A DNA stretch of 64,000 nucleotides from Knufia peltigerae (taxonomy: Eukaryota > Ascomycota > Eurotiomycetes > Chaetothyriales > Trichomeriaceae). The stretch is taken from the NCBI GenBank assembly GCA_030247855.1, contig JAPDRN010000027.1, forward strand, positions 124,001 to 188,000, given 5' to 3'. Of this stretch, positions 21,617-34,390 are shown one piece after another (the first letter of the stretch is position 1; the number at the start of each line of letters is the position of its first letter). The notes under the pieces were generated by a model. The model saw only the letters and a program-made list of their open reading frames with translations, ran no database searches and was not told the DNA's origin. The translations under genes and the position numbers were made by a program.

Positions 21617-23750
21617 GTCGAAGTCCTCTTGTGCCCCTGCCGAGCGAAGTTGTCGACAGGGCCTCAAGGAGAATGTTCCAAGGCCAGAATACAAGGCCAG
21701 AATTCAAAGGTATAAACAGAAACCTCCTCTTTCAACACCCCTCGAGTTCTATTCGCTTTATGGTTGAAGGCAGGCAGGCCAATGGAGAATACAGGCTTCG
21801 AAAAGGGATCGCGGTAAATATTCGTTTCAGATCGTCAAAGTTGTTCGTACGGTATGCTGAAGAAAGACAGAACAAGTAGCGAAAGACAAGTATAAGATGC
21901 ACAACACGTTAGAAAGCAGACTGATTAAAGGCGTAGTGTACAACGAGAGTGGTTTGTATGAGTCTAGGTAGGAAAAGGACTGAAGTCCCAGAAGGAAGGG
22001 AGTGAGTGTGTCGCTGTGCATTTCATGTATCGCCGTCATTACAACTGACAATACAGATACCAACAAAATGTGTGCCTGCGATGGCCCTCCCAAAATAGAT
22101 GCACGTGAAAAAAGCGATGTCTTCGCCTCTCTCATCTTAGCCCAAGCAAGATTTTGGGCCCTGAGACACCTAGACCAAACAAGACAAGGATCTCTTCTCA
22201 TCAAATAGTCGCTCTCCAATCCTGGTACCAACATCAGTCCATTACACCCAGGATCATCCAATCCCGACTTGGTCACCAACTGACAAATGTCTGCAATGAA
22301 GCCCAAGGACAACAACTCCCTCTTTTGCAGCATTTCTACACTCTGTGTCGCCTCGCGTTGTCCGGGGCCGTTGCCGAGGAACATCCACGGACCATTGGCC
22401 AGAGATGCCGCTCATCGCTGGTAAAAATATAAGCTCATACGCGACGCCCTTACAGTGGCACCGGATCCCTCTGAGGCTGGTGGGATGGCCACTTGTTCTC
22501 ACTCCACTCCTCTTCCGGGGGATCGCACGCTCCATTTCAGTGGTGGTCTTTTTCATGGCACCCTTCAGTTTACTGCATGTCTCGCCTGCGGCCGAGAAAC
22601 AATGACTGCATGAGCAGCACCATACTATATCAGTCCTGGCTCATGTGTGGCAATGACATTTCAATTCCGAGAATGTGGTCCATCAACTGTGCTCTGAAGG
22701 ATTGTTTGCACACGGTCGACCCATTTGAAATTCTACCGAGCACGTGTAACACTCGCAGAGCACGGCAGACAACTTGACACAAAAACACATCCCTGGATAA
22801 TCAAGCCTCTGTGTATGTACGGAGCACACTGGAACAAACCATTAGAGTTGCCCCTCTCGATGAATTTTCCCGCAAACTGGGTCTGTTTACAGTACAGGCA
22901 TGACCCGTGCTCGCTCGGGGAGTGGACAACCAGTCGTCACGACTTCAGAACATTCTAGCTGTCGCTTATTGGGTAGCCCAAAGGGCGTTGCGGAGCAGGC
23001 CTGCACCCTGAGCGATTAGGCCGGGAACCAGGGCAGCTCGCATCGCGCTATCCCTGATGTCAACAAAAATAATGATGTACCGAGTACGGATCCTGCAAAA
23101 ATTTGAAGTCGTGAGGATATGTGGTGAGCATGACGAGTCTCTTGTCACTCTGGAGGCTCGACTCAGCAGCATCGTTATTGTACATATGCCTGTCTATATA
23201 TGGCTTTGGCCAGATTCATACTGTCAGTTCTAAAGAAAGTGGTCGGTGGCGCAGTCATCGAGACGTGCTCCATCAAGGTCTTAAACAATTCCGGAGGGAC
23301 CTGATGGTCATGGAGATCCGCCGCCCCCTGTCGAAAATTACGCCATTGTAAAGACATTACCACTCAATTGCCTGCGCCGGGGCTCCTTCAACACAGAATC
23401 TCCTTCCAACACCATACACTCACTGAATGTAAATGATTTTCTGGACTTCGACCAGTTGCCCTCACTTCCAGCGTTTGCTACGACTTTACGACGACTCTCG
23501 CTATACTTTTGTCCCTGTATAATTCACTTTCTTGATTTCATTCTCCGATACTGGCCGTTGCCACGCCGTTCTTGCACTCCCGTCTCCTGACGATTACGTT
23601 CTTGTTTGTTTGGAGAGACAACTACTCGGCCTCTTGCACGTGCGACCCTGGGGATACTTTAATGTCGATGACTCTATCAGCATACAAACGAATGGCTGTA
23701 TAGGTCCTCATCCTCACATTCTTCAACGTGTGGAATACTGCTCAGTCCTC
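21617..23750. promoter_or_regulatory. Shared divergent promoter region of the chitin synthase pair
   Basis: About 2.1 kb lie between the two start codons and hold no conserved ORF. The region must carry both promoters and 5' UTRs. I do not recognise specific binding sites with confidence. The head-to-head order of class V and class VII genes is conserved in many filamentous ascomycetes, which suggests shared control. Confidence 0.7.
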
Positions 23751-26700
23751 ATGGCGACTCGGGGGACCATGCCTGCCCATGCGCAGGCTTCATTGCCCTC
23801 TCTACCTCCACATTTACAATCAGACACTCACTTGACCGCTCACCTGGCAAGCCGTTTTCACGTCTCCCTCCCAACTGCCAGGCTCTCCTCCCAGGCCTTG
23901 ATATGCCTAAATACCTACACCTCCAGCACACGAGGTCCCGATGGTGAAAAGGAAGGAAGTGCCAATGGGGAGGCTGAAGATCTGGCTCGAAGGGCTTGGG
24001 CAAGGTTGGGAAGCCGCGCAGAGGACCAGGCTGTCGTCTTCTTGTATGTATCTGCAGGCTCATTGACTGATTTCGTATGACACTAACTGTGTGACAGTGG
24101 AGAGTCCGGCTCTGGCAAGACGACGGTCCGGTCACACCTTCTTACTTCCTTCCTGTCCTTTTCGTCCACACCACTGTCAAACAGACTTTCCCTCGCCGCC
24201 TTTGTTTTCGATACCTTGACGACCACCAAGACTACGACCACGCTGACTGCCTCGAAAGCTGGACTATTCTACGAGCTGCAGTACGATGCGTCATCTACCA
24301 TCCCTACCCTCATAGGAGGCAAATTGTTGAATCATCGTTTAGAAAAAGGTCGGATCTCTCATGTTCCAACAGGCGAGAGAAGTTTCCATGTTCTGTACTA
24401 TCTTCTGGCAGGGACCAGTGCGGCAGAAAAGTCACATCTGGGACTCACTGGACACACGAACATCACGACTTCTAGCACCGGCCTCGGTAGATCCGCTTCG
24501 GTCTCGCACAAGAGATGGAGATATCTAGGCCATCCCACACAAATGAAGGTCGGGATGAATGACACGGAGGGATTCCAGCATTTCAAGACAGCTCTCCGTA
24601 AGCTGGAATTTCCCAGAACTGAGATTGCGGAAATATGTCAAGTTTTGGCCGCGATCCTACATATCGGACAGCTCGAGTTTGGTACGGGTCAGGCTACATT
24701 GACAGCGGCCGAAGAAAGCGGTGGCTACTCCCATGAAGGTGGTGAGACGGTCACCGTGGTCAAAAACATCGAAACGCTTGAGCTGGTTGCCGCTTTTCTT
24801 GGTTTGAACGTTTTGGATCTTGAAGAGAGCCTGAGACACAAGACAAAGACGCTGCACCGCGAACGTGTCACTGTCATGTTGGATGCCAAAGGTGCCCGTG
24901 ACAATGCAGACGAACTTGCAACCACATTATACTCCCTCCTGGTTGCTTATATCATCGAGAACATCAACCAGAGCATCTGTGCGGCCGAGGACTCGGTGGC
25001 CAACACTGTCTCCATTGTCGACTTCCCAGGTTTTGTTGAGACCCCTTCGACCAGTTCGGTCCTCGATCAACTCCTTAACAATGCTGCAAACGAATCGCTC
25101 TACAACACCTGTCTGCACAGCTTCTTCGAAAAGACAGCTGAAACGCTGGAGAGTGAAGAAGTCAGTGTCCCAGCGACAAGTTATTTCGATAATTCAGACG
25201 CTGTACGGGGTCTTCTCAAGCATGGCAATGGTCTTCTGGCTATTCTCGATGATCAGACTCGGCGAGGTCGTACTGATATTCAGTTCCTGGAAAGCATTCG
25301 CAAGCGCTTCGAAAACAAGAACAAGGCTATTACCGTCAGCAGTGCCACCTCCACGATGCCCGGCAGCAATTTTGCAACATCCAACCTTGCGGCTTCCTTC
25401 ACAGTGCGTCATTATGCTGGTGAAGTTGATTATCCTGTGAACAAGCTGGTGGAGGAGAACGGCGACGTGGTTTCTGGAGATTTGATGAACATGATGCGAG
25501 CCACAAAGAGTGATTTCGTTGCCAGCTTATTTGGCCAAGAGGCCCTGACCACCGTCAGCCATCCTGCAGAAAGGACCGCGATCGTCCAAGCCCAGCTTAG
25601 CTCTAAGCCTCTTCGAATGCCCAGCGTTTCGAGAAGGAAGCACACTGAGCTACGTCGGATGGCTAGCCGACGCGCCGACCGATCCCCCGTACCAGAAGAG
25701 GAGGAACAGATGCCAGTTGGTGAAGACCTAAGACTCCGGCGAACTAAAAGTACCGCAATGGGCTTGACCCAGGGTGCCGCAGCACAATTTCTGTCGTCTC
25801 TGGACAATATCACGAAATCCCTTACTGCGCCAAATGTCAACAACTACTTTGTGTTCTGCCTCAAGCCTAACGATAGGAGAATCGCCAACCAGTTCGACAG
25901 CAAATGCGTCAGACAGCAACTTCAGATGTACGGAATTGCCGAAATCAGCCAGAGACTTCGGATAGCTGACTTCAGTGTCTTCCTGCCCTTCGGCGAGTTT
26001 CTCGGTCTCACCGATGTGGACAATGGTGTCATTGGAAGCGATGCCGAGAAAGCACAACTGGTGCTCGATAGTAAACAATGGCCTGGAAATGAAGCAAGAA
26101 TCGGCAATACAGGCATTTTCCTCAGTGAAAGGTGCTGGGCTAGTATCGCACTTACAGGCTCACAAAGTGCGGCCTATTTTGGCGGCGATGTGCCCTCACT
26201 TTCCCGGCCGGACACACCAGGCATGAACCCTTTCAGTGACTCCAAGGCGAGATTGATTTCTGGCGAAGGTACTCCTTCTTCCTTCTTTGGTGAAGAAGGA
26301 AAAGGCGGAGGCTATTTCGGTTCACGAGAACTCGATACGAAATCTGACGCGGGTGCCTCAGCATTCAACTCTGGTGATATGTTCCGTAACCTGGAAACCA
26401 AAGAGGAGCTTGCCGAGAAAGCCAACAAGAAAAAGATGGAAGAAGTCGACGTTGTCCCAGTCTCCCGAAGCCGAAAGAACTGGCTTGCAATTGTTTACTT
26501 CTTGACCTGGTATCTTCCGGACTTCTCCATCAAATGGGTTGGCCAAATGAAACGTAAAGACGTCAGGATCGCCTGGCGAGAGAAGTTCGCCATCAATCTT
26601 CTTATCTGGCTAAGCTGTGGCTTCGTGGTCTTCTTCATCATTGTATTTCCGCAACTCATCTGTCCGAAGCAAGACGTTTATTCAGCTGCGGAACTTTCGT

Positions 26701-29487
26701 CTCATGATGGCAAGGGGAAACACAGCTCATATGTATCCATTCGGGGCGTTGTTTTGGATCTTGGCGCTTTCATCCCCAGCCATTATCCAAGCATTGTGCC
26801 TTCAAGCTCGCTCGAGAAGTATGCCGGTCTTGACGCCACTGGTCTGTTCCCTGTCCAGGTTTCAGCTCTTTGCCAAGGCAAGGATGGAAGTATTGATCCC
26901 ACTGTGCAACTCGATTACACCTCTACAAATGTGTCCGGATCTGCAAACGTCATCAGCACAACAGACCCCAACAGGCGTTACCACGATTTCCGCGCCTTCA
27001 CCAATGATTCTCGGCCCGATTGGTTTTTCGAGCAAATGATGATGCTCAAATCCAATTATAAGAAAGGCAATGTTGGATATACTCCTCAATACGTGAAGAC
27101 ATTGGCCTCGAAACAAAAGTCGATTGCGATCCTTAATAACCGGGTCTACGATTTCACCACCTACAACCAAGGGGGGCGGAGTGCAAAAGCCGCGCCAGGT
27201 GAACAGGTTCCTAGCAACGTCGACACCGATTTCATGGATTCTCTCGTTGTGGATCTCTTCACACAAAGAGCTGGCCACGATGTCACCAAGTACTGGAATG
27301 CACTTCAAATCGATTCCGGGATGAGGCAACGAATGCAACTGTGCCTCGACAATCTGTTCTTCGTAGGAGTTACAGATACTCGAAACTCCACGCAGTGTCT
27401 ATTCGCACGGTACATCCTGCTCGCTGTGTCGATCTTGCTTTGCAGTGTCATCGGTTTCAAGTTCTTTGCGGCACTACAGTTTGGTGGTCGGAATATACCC
27501 GAAAACCTGGATAAGTTTGTTATCTGCCAGGTTCCCGCATACACCGAGGACGAAGATTCGCTTCGACGAGCTATTGATTCTGCTGCTCGCATGCGATATG
27601 ACGACAAACGCAAATTGCTCATCGTGGTCTGCGACGGCATGATTATCGGTCAAGGCAACGACCGACCCACACCTCGCATTGTGCTGGATATCCTAGGTGT
27701 TTCCGAGACAGTCGATCCCGAGCCACTTAGCTTTGAATCTCTTGGAGAAGGCATGAAACAACACAATATGGGTAAAGTGTATTCTGGACTGTACGAGGTC
27801 CAAGGACATATTGTGCCCTTCTTGGTCGTGGTCAAGGTTGGCAAACCTTCAGAAGTCTCGAAGCCCGGCAACAGAGGCAAGCGTGACTCCCAGATGGTCA
27901 TTATGCGATTTCTGAATCGTGTTCACTATAACCTACCCATGAGCCCTCTAGAGCTTGAGATGCATCACCATATCCGCAACATTATTGGTGTCAATCCCAC
28001 ATTCTATGAGTTCATGCTCCAAATCGATGCTGATACTGTTGTGGCGCCAGATTCGGCTACGCGCATGGTTTCGGCGTTCTTGCGCGACACACGACTGATA
28101 GGTGTCTGCGGAGAGACGTCGCTCAGCAACGCCAAGTCGTCGTTCATCACTATGATCCAGGTTTACGAGTACTACATCTCGCACAATCTGACAAAGGCCT
28201 TCGAATCGTTGTTTGGATCGGTGACATGCTTGCCTGGCTGCTTCACCATGTATCGCATTCGAGCTGCCGAGACTGGCAAGCCTCTTTTCGTCAGTAAGGA
28301 AATCATCAACGACTATTCCGAGATTCGAGTCGACACTCTACACATGAAAAACTTGCTCCATTTGGGAGAAGATAGATACTTGACCACCCTGCTTATGAAG
28401 TATCACGCGAAGTATAAGACCAAGTACATCTTTCATGCACATGCCTGGACTATTGCGCCCGACAGCTGGAAGGTCTTCATGTCCCAGAGACGACGCTGGA
28501 TTAACAGTACAGTGCACAACCTGATCGAGCTCATTCCGTTGCAACAACTCTGTGGTTTCTGCTGTTTCAGTATGAGATTTGTTGTCTTCTTGGACCTGTT
28601 GTCGACCATCGTGGCACCAGTCACAGTCGCATACATTGTATACCTGATTGTCCTCCTCGCAACCTCATCGAGTGTTATACCCATAACGGCCTTCATCTTG
28701 CTCGGTGCCATCTACGGTCTTCAAGCCATCATCTTCATCCTGCGACGAAAGTGGGAAATGATTGGTTGGATGATTGTGTATATCCTTGCCATGCCTGTCT
28801 TCTCTTTGGGCCTGCCGTTGTACGCCTTCTGGCACATGGACGACTTCAGCTGGGGCAACACTCGTCTCGTGACTGGTGAGAAGGGCAAGCAGATTGTCAT
28901 TTCGGACGAAGGCAAGTTCGACCCTGACTCCATCCCCAAGAAGAAGTGGGAAGAGTACCAAGCGGAGCTTTGGGACGCTCAGACTCAACGGGACGACGCC
29001 AAATCCGAGATATCGGGATACAGCTACGGGACCAAGTCTTACTATCCCGCTGGCTCGGTTTACGGTGGCGGCTACGACACACAACATCTCATGCCGACCT
29101 CGAGGTCCGTTTCTCAGCTCGACATGCATCAGTCGGTCTACGGAGGCGGGTATAACCAGTCGCGCATGTCACTGGCCCCCTCCGAGATGCTGCCCAGCGG
29201 CCGTTCTGTCGCCGACATGGAGATGGCCGACCTGACCGGCCTGCCCACCGACGACATGATTCTGAACGAGATTCGAGAGGTTTTGAAGACGGCAGACCTC
29301 ATGACCGTGACCAAGAAGGGCATCAAGTTGGAGCTGGAGCGTAGGTTCAACGTCAACCTTGACGTCAAGAGAGCATACATTGGAAGTGGTAAGTCAATCC
29401 CATCTGGACGGTATTGTCGATGATTTTGATACTGACCGTTTTTCCCTCTCCGCAGCAACCGAGGCCATTCTATCCGGCCAACTGTGA
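23751..29487 (+). CDS. Class V chitin synthase with myosin motor domain
   Basis: Three exons (23751-24043, 24098-29388 and 29456-29487) give 5,616 nt and 1,871 residues. The myosin motor-like domain occupies roughly residues 1-780 and has an intact P-loop GESGSGKT at 99-106; the first intron splits the codon just before it. Next follow transmembrane segments, a cytochrome-b5-like block (SSYVSIRGVVLDLGAF) and the processive glycosyltransferase core: QVPAYTEDEDSLRRAIDS, DADT, FESLFGSVTCLPGC, EDRYLTTLL and QRRRWINSTVHNL. A C-terminal DEK_C domain contains DDMILNEIREVLKTADLMT. The 67-nt last intron leaves a tiny final exon, so the end reads TEAILSGQL. In CsmA-type enzymes the motor tethers chitin synthase to actin at hyphal tips and septa. 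ATG 23751 matches family N-termini (LPSLPPHLQSDTHLTAHLAS follows). Confidence 0.95.
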
Positions 29488-30264
29488 TGATCTTTTTGCT
29501 TTTCGTACGTGTGTCAGTTAGCGTTCCCCGGGGTTTCGATCTTGTAACATATAGGGGGGTTTAGGCAGGCAGCCAGAGAATCTGCCGGCGAACGTGAGGT
29601 GTTTGTTTCCTCCATCAGTGAAAGGTAGAAAATCTAGACGGACGGTGTGTAATGAGGTCCATACAAATTAAAAGAATGTGGAGGGCTTTTGTGGCATATC
29701 TTCAGGGCTCGCTTTTGGCAAAAAGAAAGTCTCATCATGTCTAGTGCATGGGTAACAATAAATCACAAGATCTGAGAAAACACATTTGACGCGTACAGAA
29801 CTGTCCAGTGTCTTCGATTCCTGCGTATTTTATTCCGCCAAAATAAAAGGTCGAGTTACGGAATTCTGTGATTAAAAACCAAAGCACCACCTACTGACTG
29901 AATCTACTTCCCCTCTGAAGTGTGTGAGAAGGTTCCTTTTTTTGCATTCAACTCTTGCGATGTTTTTTTACATCAAGTCTATTCGTTCTATCCTCGAGGG
30001 CGTCGCTTGCTCGGGTAGTCTGACTACCCTTGACCCTCGAACGACTTTGATTCCTATGTTGAGTACTATTTATTACTTCAAGACCGAGATTGCATATCAA
30101 CCCTGTGAACCGAGACAAGAGGCATGACGGTTACAGTAATACTGTACGTGGTCCTGGCTGACGATTACCCTAGTGGGATACAATTCAAATTTCGCCTTCT
30201 TCCATCAAAGCGTTCCCCCCGTCCTGTCACCACGCGTGAGAAAGTTGAGTCGTCATTGTTGATT
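29488..30264. other. Intergenic, no gene seen
   Basis: 3' flank of the class V gene and 3' flank of the nucleoside hydrolase relic. Nothing recognisable. Confidence 0.6.
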
Positions 30265-31664
30265 TCACGAATCCGCACAACTCTTGGGATGCTGCAACGA
30301 CTTTTTGTTGTCGTCGCGAAGCTTCGGCGCGTCCACCCCCAACACGTACGTGGCCTTCTGTAGCTTCTGGCTCCGCGGCATCAGCGCTTGCTGATATGCG
30401 TGTATGTTTCCGTAAGATGGGCTTGACGGTGCTGTGTCAACGTCGAGGTAGACTACAGTACATCCGTGTCTCGTGAGTCAACTGCGCGTACAGGGCTTTG
30501 CGACGGAGTCGGAACGAGTGCAGGGGTCCGGGAGAGGCACAGACTTGCAACTCGTCGAGTTCAAGACGTTGGCGGCATCCAAAACCGCAAGCATGGCCGT
30601 CTCGTCCCAGAAAGGGAACCGAGTCCCATGATACTCGTGCGCGAGCTCGGTGTAGGGGTTCTGGACCTCGGAGACCTTATCCTAATATGCTCGCGTCGGG
30701 TATTCCTGACTCGCGGCGTTCCCGGCAATGGCTGCGTTGGTAGAGTCTGGGTTCGGCTCTTCTGGAGGCCTGTTGCCTTGACACCGGGTCTCACGGCGCG
30801 ACTGAGAAGGTCAAGCTTACTGATGTTTGGAAAGTCGGCCGTCGACGCAATCTTTGATGGCCCCCCCCGGATCGATCATCAAATTGATCTACCAACCCAC
30901 ATTCGGCCAGTCATTCATTCAGCCGGCCAGCGGCTTTGCGTGATATGGCTTCTCGCGTTCCAGCAACAAAGTAAGGACATACATCTGAATTCACGTCGGC
31001 TTGCAAGACACACTCCCAGTCACTTGCACCAAATTCGTGTCAATGGGTCCACCCATGACGACGAGACCTCTTGTTCGCGAGGCGAATGTCGGCTCTGCGC
31101 GCACGGCGAGGGCGATGTTGGTCAAGGCCCCTCCGGCATAAACCGCAACCCCTCCGGGATACTTGTTGACCTGCTCGATCATCCAGACGGCAGCTGGAGT
31201 GCCTGGCGAGCGCGGTGTTCGGGCATCCCTCGAGAGGGAGGCAGCTTTGACCACCCGATCGGGGATTGCCAGAAGTCGGATCGCCCTCCCAGCGGCCTCG
31301 GCCGTGAGATTTTCTGGTGCGAATGCCCCCTTGCCATGGTGAGCCGCCGTGCACATTCCCCCCCCAAGCTTGGAAGAGTTCTGGTGTGTCGAGGAGTGGG
31401 CAGTCAGTCAGCCCCCCGTTGTAGACGGGGATACATGATGACAGGTTACCAACTTCCAAGGTGGCAAGACCGTGCAGACTGGTTTGAAGAGCCCAAGGGG
31501 TTTGCCGTGTCACCGACAAGACCGAGTACGTCCCAGCCGGCGTTGAGGGCCATGAGGAATGGAATGAACCCAGCCGGACTCCAGTCATTGTCGAGGATGA
31601 CCTTGGTGGGTGTTGCGTTGACGCCGGTGCCGACGACTGCCGGCGGGATCGATGAGAGTCTCAT
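30265..31664 (-). pseudogene. Nucleoside hydrolase (inosine-uridine type) pseudogene
   Basis: Read on minus from ATG 31664, blocks of a fungal nucleoside hydrolase appear in order but in changing frames. They are the ribose/Ca-binding start KVILDNDWSPAGFIPFLMAL, VLGLVGDTAN, then shifted ATLEVGNLSSCIPVY and DTPELFQAW, then FAPENLTAEAAG, VWMIEQVNKYPGGV, YAGGALTNIALAV and VVMGGPIDTNL, then NPYTELAHEYHGTRFPFWDE, VYLDVDT, SYGNIHAYQQALMP and a terminal KKSLQHPKSC before the stop at 30265-30267. At least four frameshifts and several in-frame stops break it, two of them in or beside runs of 6-8 G (minus strand). Family members cleave the N-glycosidic bond of ribonucleosides for purine/pyrimidine salvage. 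The overlapping plus-strand open frame (30466-31845) is a GC-rich shadow. Confidence 0.88.
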
Positions 31665-32596
31665 TGCGACCGGTTCAGAAGAGGGTGTACCTTCGGGCTC
31701 GTCCTTTTGTGTGTCCGTGTGCTCGAATAGTCGCATTCGTGGCCGAGGGGCCTTGGGCGTACTCTCATCGTTCGAGAAGGACGGGGGCCCAATTGCCAGA
31801 CACAGTGCCAGCCCCGACCCCTTCCTCGTGTCCACAGGTTACTGAGGGTCACTCGGGTCTGGATATACTGTTGTCGTTCACCTCAAGGTGCATCGTACGG
31901 TCTTGAGCACCACTGAGCAGCCAACTTGAGGCGATGAACCTCGAGCCATCGGCCGACTTGTGCTCCACTCCGACATGGCTCATCTGCTCAAGCACAAAAC
32001 ACTTTGTCCACTTTCACTGAGGAGTCATGAAGTAGGAGAAGCTCCCCCCTCCTGTCTCGCAGTACTAGCATTGCGCAGAAGCTTCCATGGTGCTTGTGTT
32101 GCCTCATGCACATGCAAACAGGGTCGTTTGCGTAGGAGCAGTGCATGGTAATCACCGGTGTTCGGCAGAGTCCGCGACTCGTGGATCGGCACGCTCGGTG
32201 ATCCAGAGATCAAAGTTAGACCAGTGGGCTCATCCTTCAACATGAACAACAGCTTCGTCGGACGACTGGTTTATGGAGGAGACCAACCTAATGTGGCCGG
32301 ATCAAGCCGTAGGTCGGGAAAGAATCGATGGCACTGAAGATGGCAGAACAAGCGAGAAGAGTCAGGAAATGCTGACGATATAGTCTGACTGGCGCATTTC
32401 AATCTCGACTCCTATACTCCTTTAGATCATACAAAGCTACATTTTCGCGTTGAAGCCATTTAGCTGAATGTGACATAAAATCATTCGATTCAACACTTGT
32501 ATATTTCGTAATCGACGTCGCTTTATTCGCTTTATAATCAATAAACTTGTCGAGTTCGAACAGAGAAACTCCTTTTCGGAGAATTCTGTGACTCGC
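31665..32596. other. Intergenic, no gene seen
   Basis: No recognisable ORF, repeat or RNA. Confidence 0.55.
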
Positions 32597-32993
32597 TCAC
32601 AGCGGTCCAAAGGCTACAGTGTAGATGATTAGTACCAAAACTCGTCTCTGGGTGTACATGGCATTTACCTTTGGGATCTCTCCAGATCCACTCGCCGCCC
32701 GTGATACCGCCTCCAAGTTTGCGGTGAATAGCCTCGTTCTCTTCCTTGTAGTTTTTGAGGTACATCTGGAATTCTTCTGGGCTCATCGTCTTGGCCCGAT
32801 TCATCAACTCGTTAAAGGAGTCTTGTTCTTCCTTGGATGTCGATTTGAACGGGGCGGTGTTGTCCTTGTCCACGAGGGGCGCTGTCGACGTCATGGACGC
32901 GGTCTCGGCGGCGTCGGCACCGACACTGGACTTTCTGCGAAAGAATTTGGACAAGAGAGACTCCTGTTTTTGGACGGGCTTGTCATTGGACAT
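32597..32993 (-). CDS. Small conserved-looking protein of unknown function
   Basis: Exon 1 (32669-32993) joins exon 2 (32597-32613) across a 55-nt intron (GTAAAT donor, CTAAT branch, GTAG acceptor). The product is 113 residues, ending in the short exon AFGPL. I do not know the family. The N-terminus is basic with a KFFRRKSS patch; the middle is charged and helical (MSPEEFQMYLKNYKEENE); the end GGGITGGEWIWRDPK is compact and Trp-rich. There is no signal peptide or membrane segment, so it is probably a soluble cytosolic or nuclear protein. ATG 32993 is preferred because the upstream in-frame extension is encoded by a simple pentanucleotide repeat. Confidence 0.7.
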
Positions 32994-33861
32994 TGTGAAG
33001 TTGGGGAGTCGGAAGTGAGATGAGATGAGATGAGATGAGATGAGATGAATAATTGATAACAAAGTGCTTTGACTCGCTATATTTGTTAAGTGACTGATTA
33101 CAGACCATATACTGGGAATTTTCCCTGTTTAAATAGTTGTGCTTTGAGGGAAATATCTACACAACTATTGAGACAATTGATGAAGGAATAGGCTTTGAGG
33201 CTTAGCAAAAGCTTGTAGCGAGGGGGGGAAGTGAACAACGACTGAGGGGTAATGAATGCAGAGAAGCAAAGGAGTTGGGCCCTGGCTTCTCACTGCCTCG
33301 ATCGGCACGATTAAGAAGCGTGGGTAGAAACGAAGGGTCTCGAGAGAGATAATAATAGAAATCGATTACGACATACTTCACGACTCATTCGCATTCGGCC
33401 AAGTGTTTGGATGAGAGGGAATAAGTTGACGCGTCCTTTGTGCCGTCTCTCGATACATAGAGACCGAGACGAAACGAACACACATATAAGTGACGCATAC
33501 TCGATCAGTCTGCATTGACGTCAGAGATCTTCAGGGTATACGAAGAGAACTGTCGCTTAGGAGGTATGGATACAAGACCGATGGAGAGAGCAGAGGATTC
33601 TCTATCTTTATCAACATTCATCGATTGGCACTCGGGAAGCACGGCACTTGAAGGCCACTATGAGCATGGTGATTCTTCCTATTGGCCCTTCCGTCGAGCC
33701 ATAGTCGCAGAGAAGACGACTTGAGAATGCCTTCCATGTTTCTTTATCAAACGTAATCGGCTTACTGATTAAGATAAGAGGTCCCGGAGACGAATGTCTT
33801 ATCATCGAGACCAGCGACAAGTCGATGTCATCGCGCTCGAGCCGTGAACAATGTTGTCATG
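32994..33861. other. Intergenic with pentanucleotide repeat
   Basis: Promoter side of the small minus gene. A (TGAGA)n run lies at 33016-33047 in its presumed 5' UTR. No other feature is recognised. Confidence 0.6.
33016..33047. repeat. (TGAGA)n pentanucleotide repeat
   Basis: About six perfect copies just upstream of the start codon at 32993, in the likely 5' UTR of the small minus-strand gene. Confidence 0.95.
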
Positions 33862-34390
33862 CTAACTCCCGACATCCATTGAGTAGGGCGCTGGGTCCTC
33901 AGTTGAATTTGGTCGTCGTTCTGAGCAACCCCTAGTCGTCTCGTCTTCATCGCTAGTGGGAGGCATAACGTCCTCCTTGTCAAGATCGCTGCTAAGAGGG
34001 ACAATGTTCTCCTTGTCTTTGTCACCGCTGGGAGGTACAATGTCCTCCGCATGTTTAACGCCATTGGCAGATATGACGTCCCCCTCGTCCTCATCGCCAC
34101 TAGGAGACATGGTGTCCTCCTCGTCACTGCTTTCGACGGCGTGTTCTTCGCTCATTTCCATCCCGTGTCACTCGCCAGAGGTTTTCTTTTGGATCGTCAT
34201 TGACTGTCGAAAAGCTATCGGATTTCTGGGAAGTTTGACTCCCGGCAGAATTCCGAGGGTCGAGCAGCAGCTGTCCACTGGGACTGGGAGGACTGAACAA
34301 ATCTGATTTGGAGCTTGTTGTCGGCGAGGAAGCAGATCTCGAGTGGTGAGGATTTATAGAGCCTTTCCCATTTCCTTTGGGCACGGTCAC
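33862..34390 (-). CDS. Doubtful acidic-repeat ORF pair
   Basis: Two overlapping minus frames, 34390-34124 (Ser-rich, 88 codons) and 34161-33862 (acidic, 99 codons), look like one protein split by a frame change. I found no splice pair that joins them. The second frame contains five 12-residue repeats of the form D-hydrophobic-hydrophobic-P-P-S-x-D-x-D-K-E. No family is recognised. It may be a frameshifted gene, two exons with an unusual junction, or only an expanded repeat. Confidence 0.3.
33940..34125 (-). repeat. Five 36-bp repeats encoding acidic 12-mers
   Basis: Units read on minus as DTMSPSGDEDEG, DVISANGVKHAE, DIVPPSGDKDKE, NIVPLSSDLDKE and DVMPPTSDEDET. Diverged but regular in length. 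Confidence 0.8.

Noticed and set aside
30466..31845. 459-codon plus-strand ORF
   Set aside because: Antisense to a readable nucleoside hydrolase relic; Arg/Gly-rich, no motifs. A GC-rich shadow.
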